A DNA stretch of 64,000 bases from Nocardioides sp. zg-1308 (GCF_013155375.1 NZ_JABJQY010000005.1:186001-250000); one strand, 5' to 3'. Counted from the first letter of the stretch, positions 7,975 through 17,213 are shown. A program made the numbers and translations. The notes: generated by a model from the letters alone, not told the origin.

Positions 7975-9543
7975 TCAGTCATAGCCGGCCTCCAGCGACC
8001 AGCCCTCGGGCGCGCGCACCAGCAGCCAGGCCCTCCGGTCGGCGCCCACGACCTGGAACCGGGACGTGAGACCTGCCCCGCCCGACCACCAGCCCTCGTC
8101 GGTCGGCCACGGCCCGGCCCACGCCGTCACCGGCTGCCAGGGCAGCACCCCGCCGCCCACCCGGAACCGGCGCGGCTCCCCGGTGACGACGCCGCGGTCT
8201 GTGACGAAGACGTCGCGTCCGGCGTCATCGACGACCTCCGCCGCGGGCGGCGTCGCGAAGACCCGCACCGGCGCCGGCCCCGGCACCCGGCCGGGCCAGG
8301 GCCGGTCGACCGGGCGCAGGTCGACCGCGCGCTCGCCCCACGGCACCAGCGCCTGGCGGGCGGCGGGACTGCGGCCGCCCTGCAGCACGGGGCGTCGTAC
8401 GGCGTCGAAGCCGACCATCCCCTGGACCCGCGCCACCCCGCGCTCGACGAGGTCGTCGGAGGCGGCTCCCCACAGGGCCTCGCCGTGGGCGGCGGCCGGC
8501 TCGACGACGTCGGGCACGAACCGCACCCGGTCGATGGGAGCGCGCACCCGGCCGGAGTCCTTGCGGGCGCGCAGCGAACCCCCGACGGTCGAGGACTGCA
8601 GCTGCCAGTGGACCCGGTCGACGAGGTCGCGAGCGCCGAAGTGGCGAGGGTGGAGCCAGGTGCGCGACGAGCAGACGGCGCCCTCGGACTCCGCCTCCAC
8701 ACGCACGCCCGTGGCGACCAGCTGGTGGTGCGCCAGCTGCGAGACGAACCGCTCGGCCGTGGTGCGCACGCTGAAGGTGATCGCCTCGACCGAGTCGAGC
8801 GGCGGCTCGAAGGCGACCTCGGCGTCGAGCTCGGGTGGCGGCGTGCGGGCCGAGAACAGGGCCGGGTCGTCGCCGCGGGCCCGACGCCGGACGGTGGCGC
8901 CGTAGGTGCCCAGGCGGTGCTCGACGGCGTCGCCGGGCAGGTCGGCGAGGTCGCCCAGGGAGCGGAGGCCGAGCCGCTGCAGCAGGCTGACCAGCTCGCG
9001 TCCCTGGGGGCCGTCGTCCTGCAGGACCTGCACCGGCAGCCGTCGCAGGAAGGCCGCCGACCCTCCGGCCACGACGACCTCCCAGGACTGCACGTCGGCG
9101 GTGCGTGCGGCCTGCTCGGCGGTGAACAGGTCGTCGGCGATCCCGACGCGGACGTCCCACACGCCGGCCTCGACCAGGGCCTGGCAGACGGTCGCGGCGG
9201 CCTCGGCCTCGCTGCCGTACCAGCTGCCGGGGGCGCGCACGGCGAGCAGGCCGGGCCGCAGCGCGGCCACCCCGGGGCGCAGGTCCTCGACCGTGGCCAG
9301 CACGGGCTCGAACGCCCGGGCGTCGCGGTCGGGGTTGGCGGGCAGCAGCAGGAGCTCGGGGCAGCGGGCCTGCGCGTCGCGACGGCGCTGCCCCCGGCGC
9401 ACGCCCTCGGACCTGGCGGGACCGTTGCAGACCTCGACGACGTTGGCGGACAGCACCGCGGCGGGGGAGCGCGGTGACCGCTCCGCCTCGTCGAGGGCCG
9501 CGACCACGGACCAGTCGGGGCACCACACGACCATCGTCCTCAC
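7975..9543 (-). CDS. imuB: Y-family polymerase-like mutasome subunit ImuB
   Basis: A 522-aa protein of the DinB/Y-family fold that begins VRTMVVWCPDW, the conserved ImuB start. The catalytic acidic residues of true Y-family polymerases are absent (for example the usual SxDE region reads as a segment around GSWYGSEAEAA), consistent with a non-catalytic adaptor that links DnaE2 to the beta clamp. The GTG start at 9543 overlaps the imuA' stop as GTGA, so the two are translationally coupled; a longer in-frame extension upstream is therefore unlikely. It is the middle gene of the three-gene damage-inducible cassette. Confidence 0.94.
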   Translation of the reverse strand: MRTMVVWCPDWSVVAALDEAERSPRSPAAVLSANVVEVCNGPARSEGVRRGQRRRDAQARCPELLLLPANPDRDARAFEPVLATVEDLRPGVAALRPGLLAVRAPGSWYGSEAEAAATVCQALVEAGVWDVRVGIADDLFTAEQAARTADVQSWEVVVAGGSAAFLRRLPVQVLQDDGPQGRELVSLLQRLGLRSLGDLADLPGDAVEHRLGTYGATVRRRARGDDPALFSARTPPPELDAEVAFEPPLDSVEAITFSVRTTAERFVSQLAHHQLVATGVRVEAESEGAVCSSRTWLHPRHFGARDLVDRVHWQLQSSTVGGSLRARKDSGRVRAPIDRVRFVPDVVEPAAAHGEALWGAASDDLVERGVARVQGMVGFDAVRRPVLQGGRSPAARQALVPWGERAVDLRPVDRPWPGRVPGPAPVRVFATPPAAEVVDDAGRDVFVTDRGVVTGEPRRFRVGGGVLPWQPVTAWAGPWPTDEGWWSGGAGLTSRFQVVGADRRAWLLVRAPEGWSLEAGYD

Positions 9544-10232
9544 CCGACCCGCACCCTGACATCGTCGGAATTGGGCGTGGTCCGGAGGCCGCGGACCGGC
9601 TGGTCGACGCGGTGCACGCCGGGCCAGGTGAGCTCGGCGCGCTGAGGCGGCCGTGCCCCCCGGCGCACGACGACGCGCGCGCGGCGCTCCTGCAGGTGGC
9701 CGGCGCCGGACCCGGGCCCGGTCCACACCGACTCCTCGACGCTGACCCGGGCGTCGGCGCGGGGCCACTGGCCGTGCACCACGAGCACCGCCGAGCGGGT
9801 GCGCAGGCGCGAGTCGAGGACCGACGCGGTCCGCTCGTCCACCGAGGCCGGGGGCCGCAGCACCACGACCCGCAGCACGTCGACCAGCGCCGCGGTGACC
9901 TCCAGCCAGTGCTCACCCGGGTCGGGCACGAGCACGGTGCGGGAGAGCTCGATGCCGAGCTCGGCCGCCGCCTCGACCCCGAAGTCGGCGCAGCCGGCGA
10001 AGCCGACCCACTCCCCGGCCTGCGAGGCACCGGCGGCGAGCGCGAGCGCCAGGGACGCGGAGTCGACCGCGTAGGTCGCACCGGCGTGCAGGGGGACCAG
10101 CGAGGCGAGACCGGGCAGGGTCGCGACGGGCTGCGCGGCAGGCTTGTGCTCCATGGCCGCCACCCGCTCGCGCAGCTGCTCGACCACCGACCGCGCCGGG
10201 TCGAGCGCGACGACGGAGCGGCTGGACGGCAT
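9540..10232 (-). CDS. imuA': Mutasome accessory protein ImuA' (degenerate RecA-like)
   Basis: A 230-aa protein in the position and size of the actinobacterial ImuA'. The region that would hold a RecA-type P-loop reads WVGFAGCADFGVEAAAELG and lacks the GK[ST] signature, as expected for this degenerate RecA relative. The ATG at 10232 is chosen over a GTG at 10250, because the GTG lies inside the LexA box while the ATG sits 6 nt after a -10 hexamer. With ImuB and DnaE2 it forms the mutasome for SOS mutagenesis. Confidence 0.88.
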   Translation of the reverse strand: MPSSRSVVALDPARSVVEQLRERVAAMEHKPAAQPVATLPGLASLVPLHAGATYAVDSASLALALAAGASQAGEWVGFAGCADFGVEAAAELGIELSRTVLVPDPGEHWLEVTAALVDVLRVVVLRPPASVDERTASVLDSRLRTRSAVLVVHGQWPRADARVSVEESVWTGPGSGAGHLQERRARVVVRRGARPPQRAELTWPGVHRVDQPVRGLRTTPNSDDVRVRVG

Positions 10233-10238
10233 GCATCC

Positions 10239-10267
10239 ATCTTCGAACACCTGTTCGAACGAGTCAA
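10239..10267 (-). promoter_or_regulatory. imuA' promoter with embedded LexA (SOS) box
   Basis: On the minus strand a -35 TTGACT (10262-10267) and a -10 GAAGAT (10239-10244) are 17 bp apart. Between them, and touching the -10, is the perfect palindrome TCGAAC-N4-GTTCGA (10243-10258), the actinobacterial LexA consensus; the symmetry extends one more base pair each side. The -10 is 6 nt from the imuA' ATG, implying a leaderless mRNA repressed directly by LexA. Confidence 0.9.
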
Positions 10268-10380
10268 GGTGGACCCGGGTGGTGGACGCCCGAGGCAGGG
10301 AAACCTACACCGGTCGGTGCCGGCCGCTCCACCGGTCGCCGGGGATCGCATGCGCGTGGCCCTGAGGGGTACGACGCGGC

Positions 10381-10530
10381 ATGGACGATCGCGAGCGCCC
10401 GACCACCAACCAGCCCCTCAACGCACCGGGGCCGCGGCCCAAGGTGACGCCGCTGCTGGCGGTGCTCGGCCTCCTCGTGCTCATCGCGGTGATCTTCGGG
10501 GTCATCTCCCTGCTGCGCTACAACACCTGA
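10381..10530 (+). CDS. Small single-pass membrane protein, 49 aa
   Basis: An ATG-initiated 49-codon frame encodes a polar, proline-rich N-terminal half (residues 1-23) and one hydrophobic helix (about 24-43, LLAVLGLLVLIAVIFGVISL) ending RYNT. Similar very small membrane peptides of unknown role are common in Nocardioidaceae and are often left unannotated. It is divergent from imuA', and its last 13 bases overlap the convergent phosphatase gene. Confidence 0.55.
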   Translation: MDDRERPTTNQPLNAPGPRPKVTPLLAVLGLLVLIAVIFGVISLLRYNT

Positions 10531-12707
10531 GCGACGCGCCTGACCACGAGCAGCGCCACGTCGTCCTCGGGCCGGTCGTCGATCATGCCGGCCAGCAGCC
10601 GGTCGCAGAGGTCGTCGGCGGGCAGCCCGTCGGAGGCGGTGTCGCGCAACAGCTCCGCGAGGAGCTCGATGCCCACGTCGATGTCGCGGTCACGCCGCTC
10701 GACGAGCCCGTCGGTGTAGAACACCAGCGTCGCCCCGCGCTCGAGCGTCGTGACGCGCTCGACGCGTGAGGTGGCCGGGTCCAGGCCGAGGAGCAGGTCG
10801 TTGTCGCGCTCGTCGGCGAGGCGGGACACGCTGCCGTCGCCGTGCAGGAGCAGGGCGGGCGGGTGGCCGGCGTGCGCCCAGCGGACCGTCAGGACGTCGT
10901 CGTCCGGGCCCTCGCCCGGCGCGGCGTGCTCGAGGCGCGCCACGACCGCGGTGGCCGTCGCGCCGAGCTGCAGGGACTCCATCACGGAGTCCACGCCCGA
11001 CAGGATCGCGGCCGGCGCGTCACCGCTGTGCACGGCGATGCCGCGCAGCAGCCCCCGCACCTGGCCCATCGCGGCCGCCGCCTCGACGTCGTGCCCGGCC
11101 ACGTCGCCCACCACCACGACCACGTCCGGCACCCCGGTCGAGGCCGGCTGCAGGAACGCGTCGTACCAGTCGCCACCGATCCGGGCCACCTCGCCGGCCG
11201 GGGCGTAGCGCGCCACGATCTGCAGGTGCTCGGGCTGCGGCGGGTCCGTGAGCATGCTGCGCTGCAGCGCCTCGGCCACGTCGCGCTGCCCGGCGTAGAG
11301 CCGGGCGTTGTCGAGGGCGAGCGCGGCGCGAGACCCGATGTCCTGCAGCAGGACGACGTCGTCGCGCCCGAACCGGCGGCGTGCGGCGCCGCGGAAGACG
11401 GTGACCACGCCGACCGTACGACCGCGCGCCCGCAGCGGCACCACCACGGCCGACACGGGAGCGAGCTCGGCCAGCCGGTCGCGCGCGCGACCGGGGACGA
11501 GCACGGCCGCCACGAGGGCGGCGGCGTCCGACTCCATCAGCACCGGCGTGGTCTCCCGGATCGCCCGGGCGAGGTAGGACTCGTCGGTCATCGCGCCGAG
11601 CCGGAGCGAGGCGTACTCGCGCACGGCCTCGGCCGCGGCGGGGTCGGCGTGCGCCCAGCCGACGTCGCGCAGGCCGCGTCGCCAGTCGGAGGTGTGCGGG
11701 TCCTCGACGAGGGTGACGAGGCACCAGTCCGCCAGCTCGGGGACGAGGTGCTCGGCCAGCCTGCTGACCCCCTCCGCCGGGTCGAGGGTGCTCGTCAGCG
11801 CCTCCGACACCGACGCCAGCAGCGCCAGGCGGCGGGCCGCGCGGTCCAGGGCCTCCTGGGCCTCGCGGCGGGCGGTGATGTCGACGAAGTAGACAGCCAG
11901 CCCCTCGGGCGAGGGCCAGGCGCGCACCTCGTACCACGCGTCGAGCGGCGGCGGGTAGAACGCCTCGAAGGAGACCGGTCGGCCGGATGCGACGGCGCCG
12001 CGGTAGCGCTCCTCGAACTCGCTGCCGAGGGCCGCGGGGAACGTCTCCCAGAGGCTCTCGCCGAGCAGGTCCGTCCGGGGCGAGCCGAGCAGCCGCTCCG
12101 CCTCGGTGTTGACGTAGGTGAAGCGCCAGTCCACGTCGAGCTGGAGGAAGGCCGACGACATCGACTCGAGCACACGGCCGACGCGGGCCTCGCCGTCGCG
12201 GACCTCGGTGGTGTCGTAGGCGGCGCCCACGAGCAGGGCGGCGGGACCCTCGGGGCCACCGGCGGGGTCGGGGAGCGCCCGGCCCCTCGCCTCCAGCCAG
12301 CGCACGCAGCCGCTGGGGAGGACGACGCGGTACTCGGCGTCGTAGTCCCCGCACGACTCGATCGCGCGCGTGAGGGCGGCGCTCACGCGGGGCAGGTCGT
12401 CGGGGTGGACGCAGCGGTTGAACGTCTCGATGGTCCCGCCGAAGGACTCCTCGTCGAGGCCGAAGAGCTCGAGCAGGCGCCCGTCCCACCGGAGCTCGCC
12501 GGTGACGAGGTCCCACACGAACGCGCCGACGCCGGCGGCGTCCACGGCCAGCCGCCACGCCACGCGGTCGCTCTCGGGCCCCAGCATCAACGACGAGGCC
12601 GAGGAGGCGCGTTCCTGCGGCTGGGGTGCGTCGGGGGACGCGGCACCGACCTCGGGCAACGGACCGTCCTCAACGCGAGTGCTGGGCAACCCGTCGTCTC
12701 CAGGCAC
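10518..12707 (-). CDS. PAS-PAS-GAF-SpoIIE (PP2C-type) serine phosphatase
   Basis: A 729-aa cytoplasmic sensor phosphatase. After a polar N-terminus come two PAS domains (about 45-165 and 170-285; the first has the PAS/PAC motif DYDAEYRVVLPSG), a GAF domain (about 290-470) and a C-terminal SpoIIE phosphatase domain. Metal-binding motifs are intact: IGGDWYDAF near 507, GDVAGHD near 535, TDGLVERRD near 665 and the terminal PEDDVALLVV. Such proteins usually act on anti-anti-sigma factors in partner-switching; no such partner is encoded nearby. The GTG start is uncertain because no clear ribosome site is seen. Confidence 0.9.
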   Translation of the reverse strand: MPGDDGLPSTRVEDGPLPEVGAASPDAPQPQERASSASSLMLGPESDRVAWRLAVDAAGVGAFVWDLVTGELRWDGRLLELFGLDEESFGGTIETFNRCVHPDDLPRVSAALTRAIESCGDYDAEYRVVLPSGCVRWLEARGRALPDPAGGPEGPAALLVGAAYDTTEVRDGEARVGRVLESMSSAFLQLDVDWRFTYVNTEAERLLGSPRTDLLGESLWETFPAALGSEFEERYRGAVASGRPVSFEAFYPPPLDAWYEVRAWPSPEGLAVYFVDITARREAQEALDRAARRLALLASVSEALTSTLDPAEGVSRLAEHLVPELADWCLVTLVEDPHTSDWRRGLRDVGWAHADPAAAEAVREYASLRLGAMTDESYLARAIRETTPVLMESDAAALVAAVLVPGRARDRLAELAPVSAVVVPLRARGRTVGVVTVFRGAARRRFGRDDVVLLQDIGSRAALALDNARLYAGQRDVAEALQRSMLTDPPQPEHLQIVARYAPAGEVARIGGDWYDAFLQPASTGVPDVVVVVGDVAGHDVEAAAAMGQVRGLLRGIAVHSGDAPAAILSGVDSVMESLQLGATATAVVARLEHAAPGEGPDDDVLTVRWAHAGHPPALLLHGDGSVSRLADERDNDLLLGLDPATSRVERVTTLERGATLVFYTDGLVERRDRDIDVGIELLAELLRDTASDGLPADDLCDRLLAGMIDDRPEDDVALLVVRRVAQVL

Positions 12708-12758
12708 CGGCCCCAGCGTTTCACACCCACCAAGGCGGCGCAGCCGAACCGCCCGGCT

Positions 12759-13346
12759 TCAGCCCCGGGCGGCGGCGGGGAGGTCGGACGTGGGTGCCGC
12801 CGGAGCGCCGAGGGGGTCCTCCGGCAGCTGCCGGACCTGCTCGCGGCACCACGCGGAGACCGTCCGGCTGCCGTCGAGGACGGCGGCGCGGAACTCCGGC
12901 CACGGCTCCCACGTCGTCGCCTCGACCTCGTCGGGGTCACGGGTGACCGGTCCGTCGGCGACGGCCACGAAGACGGGGCACATCTCGTTCTCCACGACCC
13001 CCTCCTGCTCGGCCGTGTAGCGGAAGCGGGGCAGCACGAGCGTGAGGTCGCGCACGCCCGTGCCGAGCTCCTGCTGCACCCGGCGGCGTACGGCGTCGGG
13101 CAGGGACTCGCCGGGGGCGGGGTGCCCGCAGCAGCTGTTGGTCCACACGCCGGGGAAGGTCCGCTTGGCGAGGGCGCGCTGGGTGACGAGGACGTTGCCG
13201 GCCTCGTCGAACAGGTAGCAGCTGAACGCCAGGTGGAGCGGTGTGCCGGCGTGGTGGACCTGCGACTTGTCGGCGGTGCCGACGGCGCCGCCGTCCTCGT
13301 CGAGGAGGACGACGAGCTCGGGCGTGCGCTGGACGGTGTCGGTCAT
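12759..13346 (-). CDS. idi: Isopentenyl-diphosphate delta-isomerase, type I
   Basis: A 195-aa Nudix-fold enzyme that interconverts IPP and DMAPP. The catalytic cysteine is in TNSCCGHP (Cys73) and the catalytic glutamate in ENEMCPVF (Glu119/Glu121); the metal-binding HHAG and the RRRVQQELG Nudix helix are present. The ATG at 13346 overlaps the stop of the upstream FAD enzyme (ATGA), so it is translated as the last gene of the 15-gene isoprenoid operon, where it balances C5 precursors for crtE. The longer frame upstream is rejected because of this coupling. Confidence 0.96.
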   Translation of the reverse strand: MTDTVQRTPELVVLLDEDGGAVGTADKSQVHHAGTPLHLAFSCYLFDEAGNVLVTQRALAKRTFPGVWTNSCCGHPAPGESLPDAVRRRVQQELGTGVRDLTLVLPRFRYTAEQEGVVENEMCPVFVAVADGPVTRDPDEVEATTWEPWPEFRAAVLDGSRTVSAWCREQVRQLPEDPLGAPAAPTSDLPAAARG

Positions 13347-14377
13347 GCGGGCCTCCCCACGGGTCGGGCGAGCTGGTTGACGGCGGCCCCGAAGAGCCAG
13401 GGCAGCCGGGTCGCCGCGGGCACGAGCCGACGGCGGACGGGTGGGTGGGCGGTGGCCCGGAGCAGCAGGTGGGTGAGCAGCTCGTGGCGCCTCCCGAGCC
13501 GGCGCGCCCACGGGTCGTAGCGGTCGGGGCGTCCGGCCGCCACGCACGCCACCGCGGCCCGCGCCTGGCCGAGGCCGAGCGCGATGCCCTCGCCGGTGAG
13601 GGCGTCGACGTAGCCCGCCGCGTCGCCGACCAGCAGCACGCGCCCGCGCGACCTCGCGCTCACCCGCTGGCGCAGGGGACCGGCGCCCATGACGCGCGTG
13701 CTGGGACCGGTGAGGCGCTCCTGCAGCAGCGGGAAGTCGGACAGCAGGTCCTCGAACCGCGCGCCGGCGTCACCGAGGACGGCCACGCCGACGAGGTCGT
13801 CGTCCACGGGCGTGACGTAGGCCTCCGCGCGGTGGGACCAGTGGACCTCGACGTAGGGGGTCCAGGGCGCCTGCCGGACGTGGCAGCGCAGCCCGAAGCG
13901 GCGGCGTCCCGACGCGGTGGCGTCGAGGCCGACCAGCCGGCGCACCGGCGAGTGGAGGCCGTCGGCGGCGACGAGGTAGCGGGTGGGACGCCCGTCCACG
14001 AGGAGGTGGTCGCCCGCGTCCTCGACGGACTGGACGGGGTGGGGGTGCACCTCGATGCCGCGCGCCGCGACCTCCGCGGCGAGCGCGTCGTGCAGGACCG
14101 TGCGCCGTACGCCGCGGCCGGGGCCGGCGGTGAAGCGGGCGGTGGCCCCGGGACCGGTCCCGTCGAGGTAGTGGATCCCGGAGATGGGCCGCCCGTGCGG
14201 GTGCACCCCGAGGTCGGCCAGCTCGGCGACGGCGCCCGGCATCAGGCCCTCGCCGCACGCCTTGTCGATGGGACCGGTGCGCGGCTCGTGCACGACGACG
14301 TCGAGCCCGGCACGGTGGGCGTGCAGCGCCGCCGCCATCCCGACCGGGCCGCCACCGGCGACCACCACGTCATGCAC
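13343..14377 (-). CDS. FAD-dependent oxygenase/reductase next to type III PKS (SrsC-like candidate)
   Basis: A 344-aa flavoprotein of the p-hydroxybenzoate-hydroxylase/geranylgeranyl-reductase superfamily. Visible motifs are the Rossmann dinucleotide site VVVAGGGPVGMAAALHA, the DKACGEGLMP loop and the second FAD motif GDAAGYVDALTGEG. Position after a type III PKS and a methyltransferase matches srsA-srsB-srsC of Streptomyces griseus, where SrsC hydroxylates methylated alkylresorcinols; that role is inferred here. A geranylgeranyl reductase function is the alternative. The GTG start overlaps the upstream gene by 8 bp and its stop overlaps idi by 4 bp. Confidence 0.8.
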   Translation of the reverse strand: MHDVVVAGGGPVGMAAALHAHRAGLDVVVHEPRTGPIDKACGEGLMPGAVAELADLGVHPHGRPISGIHYLDGTGPGATARFTAGPGRGVRRTVLHDALAAEVAARGIEVHPHPVQSVEDAGDHLLVDGRPTRYLVAADGLHSPVRRLVGLDATASGRRRFGLRCHVRQAPWTPYVEVHWSHRAEAYVTPVDDDLVGVAVLGDAGARFEDLLSDFPLLQERLTGPSTRVMGAGPLRQRVSARSRGRVLLVGDAAGYVDALTGEGIALGLGQARAAVACVAAGRPDRYDPWARRLGRRHELLTHLLLRATAHPPVRRRLVPAATRLPWLFGAAVNQLARPVGRPA

Positions 14378-14927
14378 CGGCGGTCTCCGTCGTGGGGGGC
14401 AGCGCGGTGCGGGGGAGCGTGGCGAGGGCGGCGTCCTCCGCGCGGATGCGTACGGCGAGCAGCCCGGCGTTGAGGACGGTGAAGACGACGGCCGTGATCC
14501 ACGCGGCGTGCACCAGCGGGAGCGCGACGCCCTCGACGACCACGGCGACGTAGTTGGGGTGGCTGAGGAAGCGGTAGGGCCCCGACCGCACCGGCGCGAG
14601 CCCCGGGACGACGATGACCCGGGTGTTCCAGCGCCGCCCCAGGGTGGCGATGCACCACCACCGCAGGGCCTGGGAGGCGAGGACCAGGGCGAGCATCCAC
14701 CAGGCGAGCAGCGACGGGACGTCGGGGCGTCGTACCCACGCCTCGACGAGCGCACCGACGAGCAGCCCGATGTGCAGCACCACCATGAAGGGAAAGTGGC
14801 CCAGGCCGGTCTCCACGCCGCCGCGCTCGCGGCTCCAGGCGGCGTTGCGGGTGGACACGACGAGCTCGGCGATCCGCTCGAGCCCGACGAGGGCGACCAG
14901 GACGGTGAAGGCGAGCAGGGTGGTCAC
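14370..14927 (-). CDS. Isoprenylcysteine carboxyl methyltransferase-family membrane methyltransferase
   Basis: A 185-aa polytopic membrane protein with the ICMT/phospholipid-methyltransferase signature RSGPYRFLSHPNYVAVVVEG and a catalytic-core arginine/glutamate pair further on (VRIRAEDAAL). About five hydrophobic helices. Relatives encoded beside type III PKS genes (BpsB of Bacillus, the srsB position in Streptomyces) O-methylate alkylpyrones or alkylresorcinols, and that is the likely job here. GTG start overlaps the PKS stop (GTGA). Confidence 0.85.
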   Translation of the reverse strand: MTTLLAFTVLVALVGLERIAELVVSTRNAAWSRERGGVETGLGHFPFMVVLHIGLLVGALVEAWVRRPDVPSLLAWWMLALVLASQALRWWCIATLGRRWNTRVIVVPGLAPVRSGPYRFLSHPNYVAVVVEGVALPLVHAAWITAVVFTVLNAGLLAVRIRAEDAALATLPRTALPPTTETAGA

Positions 14928-16000
14928 GCGTCGGCCCTCAGCAGCACGATCTCGGAGCAGAAGCCGGGGCCCATGGCGAGGAGGACACCGTGGCTGCCGG
15001 GCTCCGGTGGGCGCTGGGCCAGCGTGTCCTCCAGGACGTGCAGCACCGAGACCGACGACAGGTTGCCGACGCGGGCCAGGGACTCCCAGGTCAGCTGCAC
15101 GGCCTCGCGCGGCACCTCGAGCGCGGTCTGCAGCGCCTCGATGACCTTGGGCCCGCCCGGGTGGCACACCCAGAACCCGATGTCGTCGCGGGTGAGGCCG
15201 TGGTCGGCGAGGAAGGCGTCCACGTCGGCGCGGACGTAGCGCTCGACGAGGCTGGGCACCTCCGCGTCGAGCACGATCCGCAGGCCGCTCGCGGCCACGT
15301 CGAAGCCCATCGTGCGCTCGCTGTCGGGGTAGAGCCGGCTGCGGGAGTCGAGGACCTGCACCCGCCCGCCCGAGCCGCCCTCGTGGGCCTTGCCGCTGGC
15401 CGGCCCCGTGGCGACCACGGCTGCGGCGCCGTCGCCGAAGAGACCGCTGGCCACCAGGTTGGGCACCGAGACGTCGTCGCGCTGCAGGGTCAGCGAGCAC
15501 AGCTCGACGGCCACGAGGACCGCGGTGTGGTCGGGGTGGCCGAGGAGGTAGTCGTGCAGCCGGGCGACGCCCGCCGCGCCGGCCACGCAGCCCAGACCCA
15601 CCAGCGGCATGCGGCGCACGTCCTCGCGCATGCCGAGCTGCGCCGCGATCCGCGCGTCGAGCGACGGCACGGCCAGACCGGTGACGGTGGCGGTGATGAC
15701 GAGGTCCACGTCGGAGGGCGTGAGGTCCGCGGCCTTCAGGGCGTCGGCGAGCGCCCGCGAGCCCAGCTCGACGGCGTGCTCGATGAACAGGTCGTTGGCG
15801 TGCCCGAAGTCGCGCAGGCCGGCGTAGTCCTCGAGGGGCAGCACCGTGTGCCGCCGCTCGACGCCGGCGTTGGCGTGGAAGCGCCGCAGCAGGGCGTGGT
15901 CGAGGCTGCGCTCGGAGATCACGTGCGAGAACGCCTCGGTGATCTCGGCCTGGGGGTGCGCGTGGGGCGGGAGGGCGCTGCGGACAGTGAGGATCCTCAT
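14924..16000 (-). CDS. Type III polyketide synthase (chalcone synthase family)
   Basis: A 358-aa ketosynthase with the complete catalytic triad: Cys138 in VGLGCVAGAAG, His280 in VCHPGGPK and Asn313 in VGNLSSVSVL. Family-typical features include SGLFGDGAAA and the C-terminal GPGFCSE loop. These enzymes condense a starter (often a fatty acyl-CoA) with malonyl-CoA to give resorcinols or pyrones. With the methyltransferase and FAD enzyme downstream, alkylresorcinol-type phenolic lipids are the best prediction. The start ATG lies one base after the upstream stop. Confidence 0.93.
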   Translation of the reverse strand: MRILTVRSALPPHAHPQAEITEAFSHVISERSLDHALLRRFHANAGVERRHTVLPLEDYAGLRDFGHANDLFIEHAVELGSRALADALKAADLTPSDVDLVITATVTGLAVPSLDARIAAQLGMREDVRRMPLVGLGCVAGAAGVARLHDYLLGHPDHTAVLVAVELCSLTLQRDDVSVPNLVASGLFGDGAAAVVATGPASGKAHEGGSGGRVQVLDSRSRLYPDSERTMGFDVAASGLRIVLDAEVPSLVERYVRADVDAFLADHGLTRDDIGFWVCHPGGPKVIEALQTALEVPREAVQLTWESLARVGNLSSVSVLHVLEDTLAQRPPEPGSHGVLLAMGPGFCSEIVLLRADA

Positions 16001-16001
16001 G

Positions 16002-17213
16002 TCAGCCACCTCGGACTTCCTGGGGGTCGGTGTCGAGCTCGGGGGAGGGGCGGGACGGTCGGGCGAGGGAGCGGAGCAGGCCGGTGGCGAGGCGGGCGTC
16101 GATGCGGCCGCCACCGAGCCCGAGCTCCACGAGGGTGTCGAAGACGTGGCGGTCGCGGCCGGCCGCCTCGATCCCGGCGTCGACGAGCCGGGGCGCGCGG
16201 GCCAGCCGGGACGCCACGAAGGTGTGGCGCAGGTGTCGGCCCAGCAGCGAGCGCACGACCCGGCGGTGCCGGGCACCGGCGTCGTCGGCCCGCCCGCTCC
16301 TGATCGCCCCGGCCGCGGTGCGGCCGGCGGCGATGCCGGTGGCGACGGCGTAGTAGATGCCCTCGCCCGTCATCGGGTTGACCAGTCCGGCCGCGTCACC
16401 GACCAGGAGGACGCGCCCGTCGGGCTGGTCCCACCGCCAGCTGCTGAGCGGCAGGTGGTGCCCGCGCCAGCCGGAGCCGGTGGCGGCCGCGCCGGGGACG
16501 AGCTCCTCGAGCTGCTCGAGCAGCAGCGCGCGGCTCGGGGGAGCGGCCCCGGACCGGTCGTCCGGCAGCAGCTCGCCGTAGCCGACGTTGGCCAGGCCGT
16601 CGCCGCGGTCGAAGGCCCAGGCGTACGACGGCTGCCGGCGGTGGCCGTAGCGGATGAGCTGCCGACCGCGCATCTCCGGCGTGGTGGGGGCGTAGCCGCG
16701 GATCGCGATGGCGCGGGGGTCGCGACGCCTGCCGAGCAGCGCCTCGCGGACCATGGAGTGGGCGCCGTCGGCCCCGACGACCACCTCGGCGCCAATCTCG
16801 CCGGAGACGACCGGGACCCCCGGGGTGCTGACCGAGGTGGCGCGGTGCCGGCGCAGGACCGCGCCGGCCGCGACGGCCCGCTCGACCAGGCGGGCGTCGA
16901 AGACCTCGCGGGGCACCACGTGGACCTCGCGCCGCATCGCGCCCGACACCGACACGTGGCCGTGGGACATCTCGAGGTCGCGCAGCGGCGCCCAGTCGTC
17001 GATGACGTCGCCGGAGCCGACCTCCGCCAGGGCGTCGAGGACGTGCGGCGCGATGCCGTCGCCGCAGGACTTGTCGCGCGGGAAGTCGCTGCGGTCCAGG
17101 AGCAGGACGCGCAGTGCCGGGTCGGCGGTCAGCGCGCCCAGCGCCGCGGCGGCGCCCGCCGGGCCGGCCCCGACCACGACGACGTCCCAGTGCTCCACCT
17201 GTGGGGTCGTCAT
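16002..17213 (-). CDS. Geranylgeranyl reductase family FAD-dependent oxidoreductase
   Basis: A 403-aa flavoprotein. The N-terminal FAD site is VVVVGAGPAGAAAAL, followed by DKSCGDGIAP (the reductase-type loop), VVVGADGAHS and GDAAGLVNPMTGEG. This pattern fits geranylgeranyl/menaquinone reductases that saturate double bonds of prenyl chains. Its place directly after the UbiA gene (ATGA overlap) suggests it reduces a prenyl chain attached by UbiA or a C20 diphosphate. Differs from the neighbouring FAD enzyme in the CGDG loop, so the two are probably not redundant. Confidence 0.88.
   Translation of the reverse strand: MTTPQVEHWDVVVVGAGPAGAAAALGALTADPALRVLLLDRSDFPRDKSCGDGIAPHVLDALAEVGSGDVIDDWAPLRDLEMSHGHVSVSGAMRREVHVVPREVFDARLVERAVAAGAVLRRHRATSVSTPGVPVVSGEIGAEVVVGADGAHSMVREALLGRRRDPRAIAIRGYAPTTPEMRGRQLIRYGHRRQPSYAWAFDRGDGLANVGYGELLPDDRSGAAPPSRALLLEQLEELVPGAAATGSGWRGHHLPLSSWRWDQPDGRVLLVGDAAGLVNPMTGEGIYYAVATGIAAGRTAAGAIRSGRADDAGARHRRVVRSLLGRHLRHTFVASRLARAPRLVDAGIEAAGRDRHVFDTLVELGLGGGRIDARLATGLLRSLARPSRPSPELDTDPQEVRGG

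Noticed and set aside
9544..9768. N-terminal extension of ImuB to 9768
   Set aside because: It would overlap imuA' by more than 200 bp; the ImuB family starts at VRTMVVWCPDW, which coincides with a GTGA coupling.
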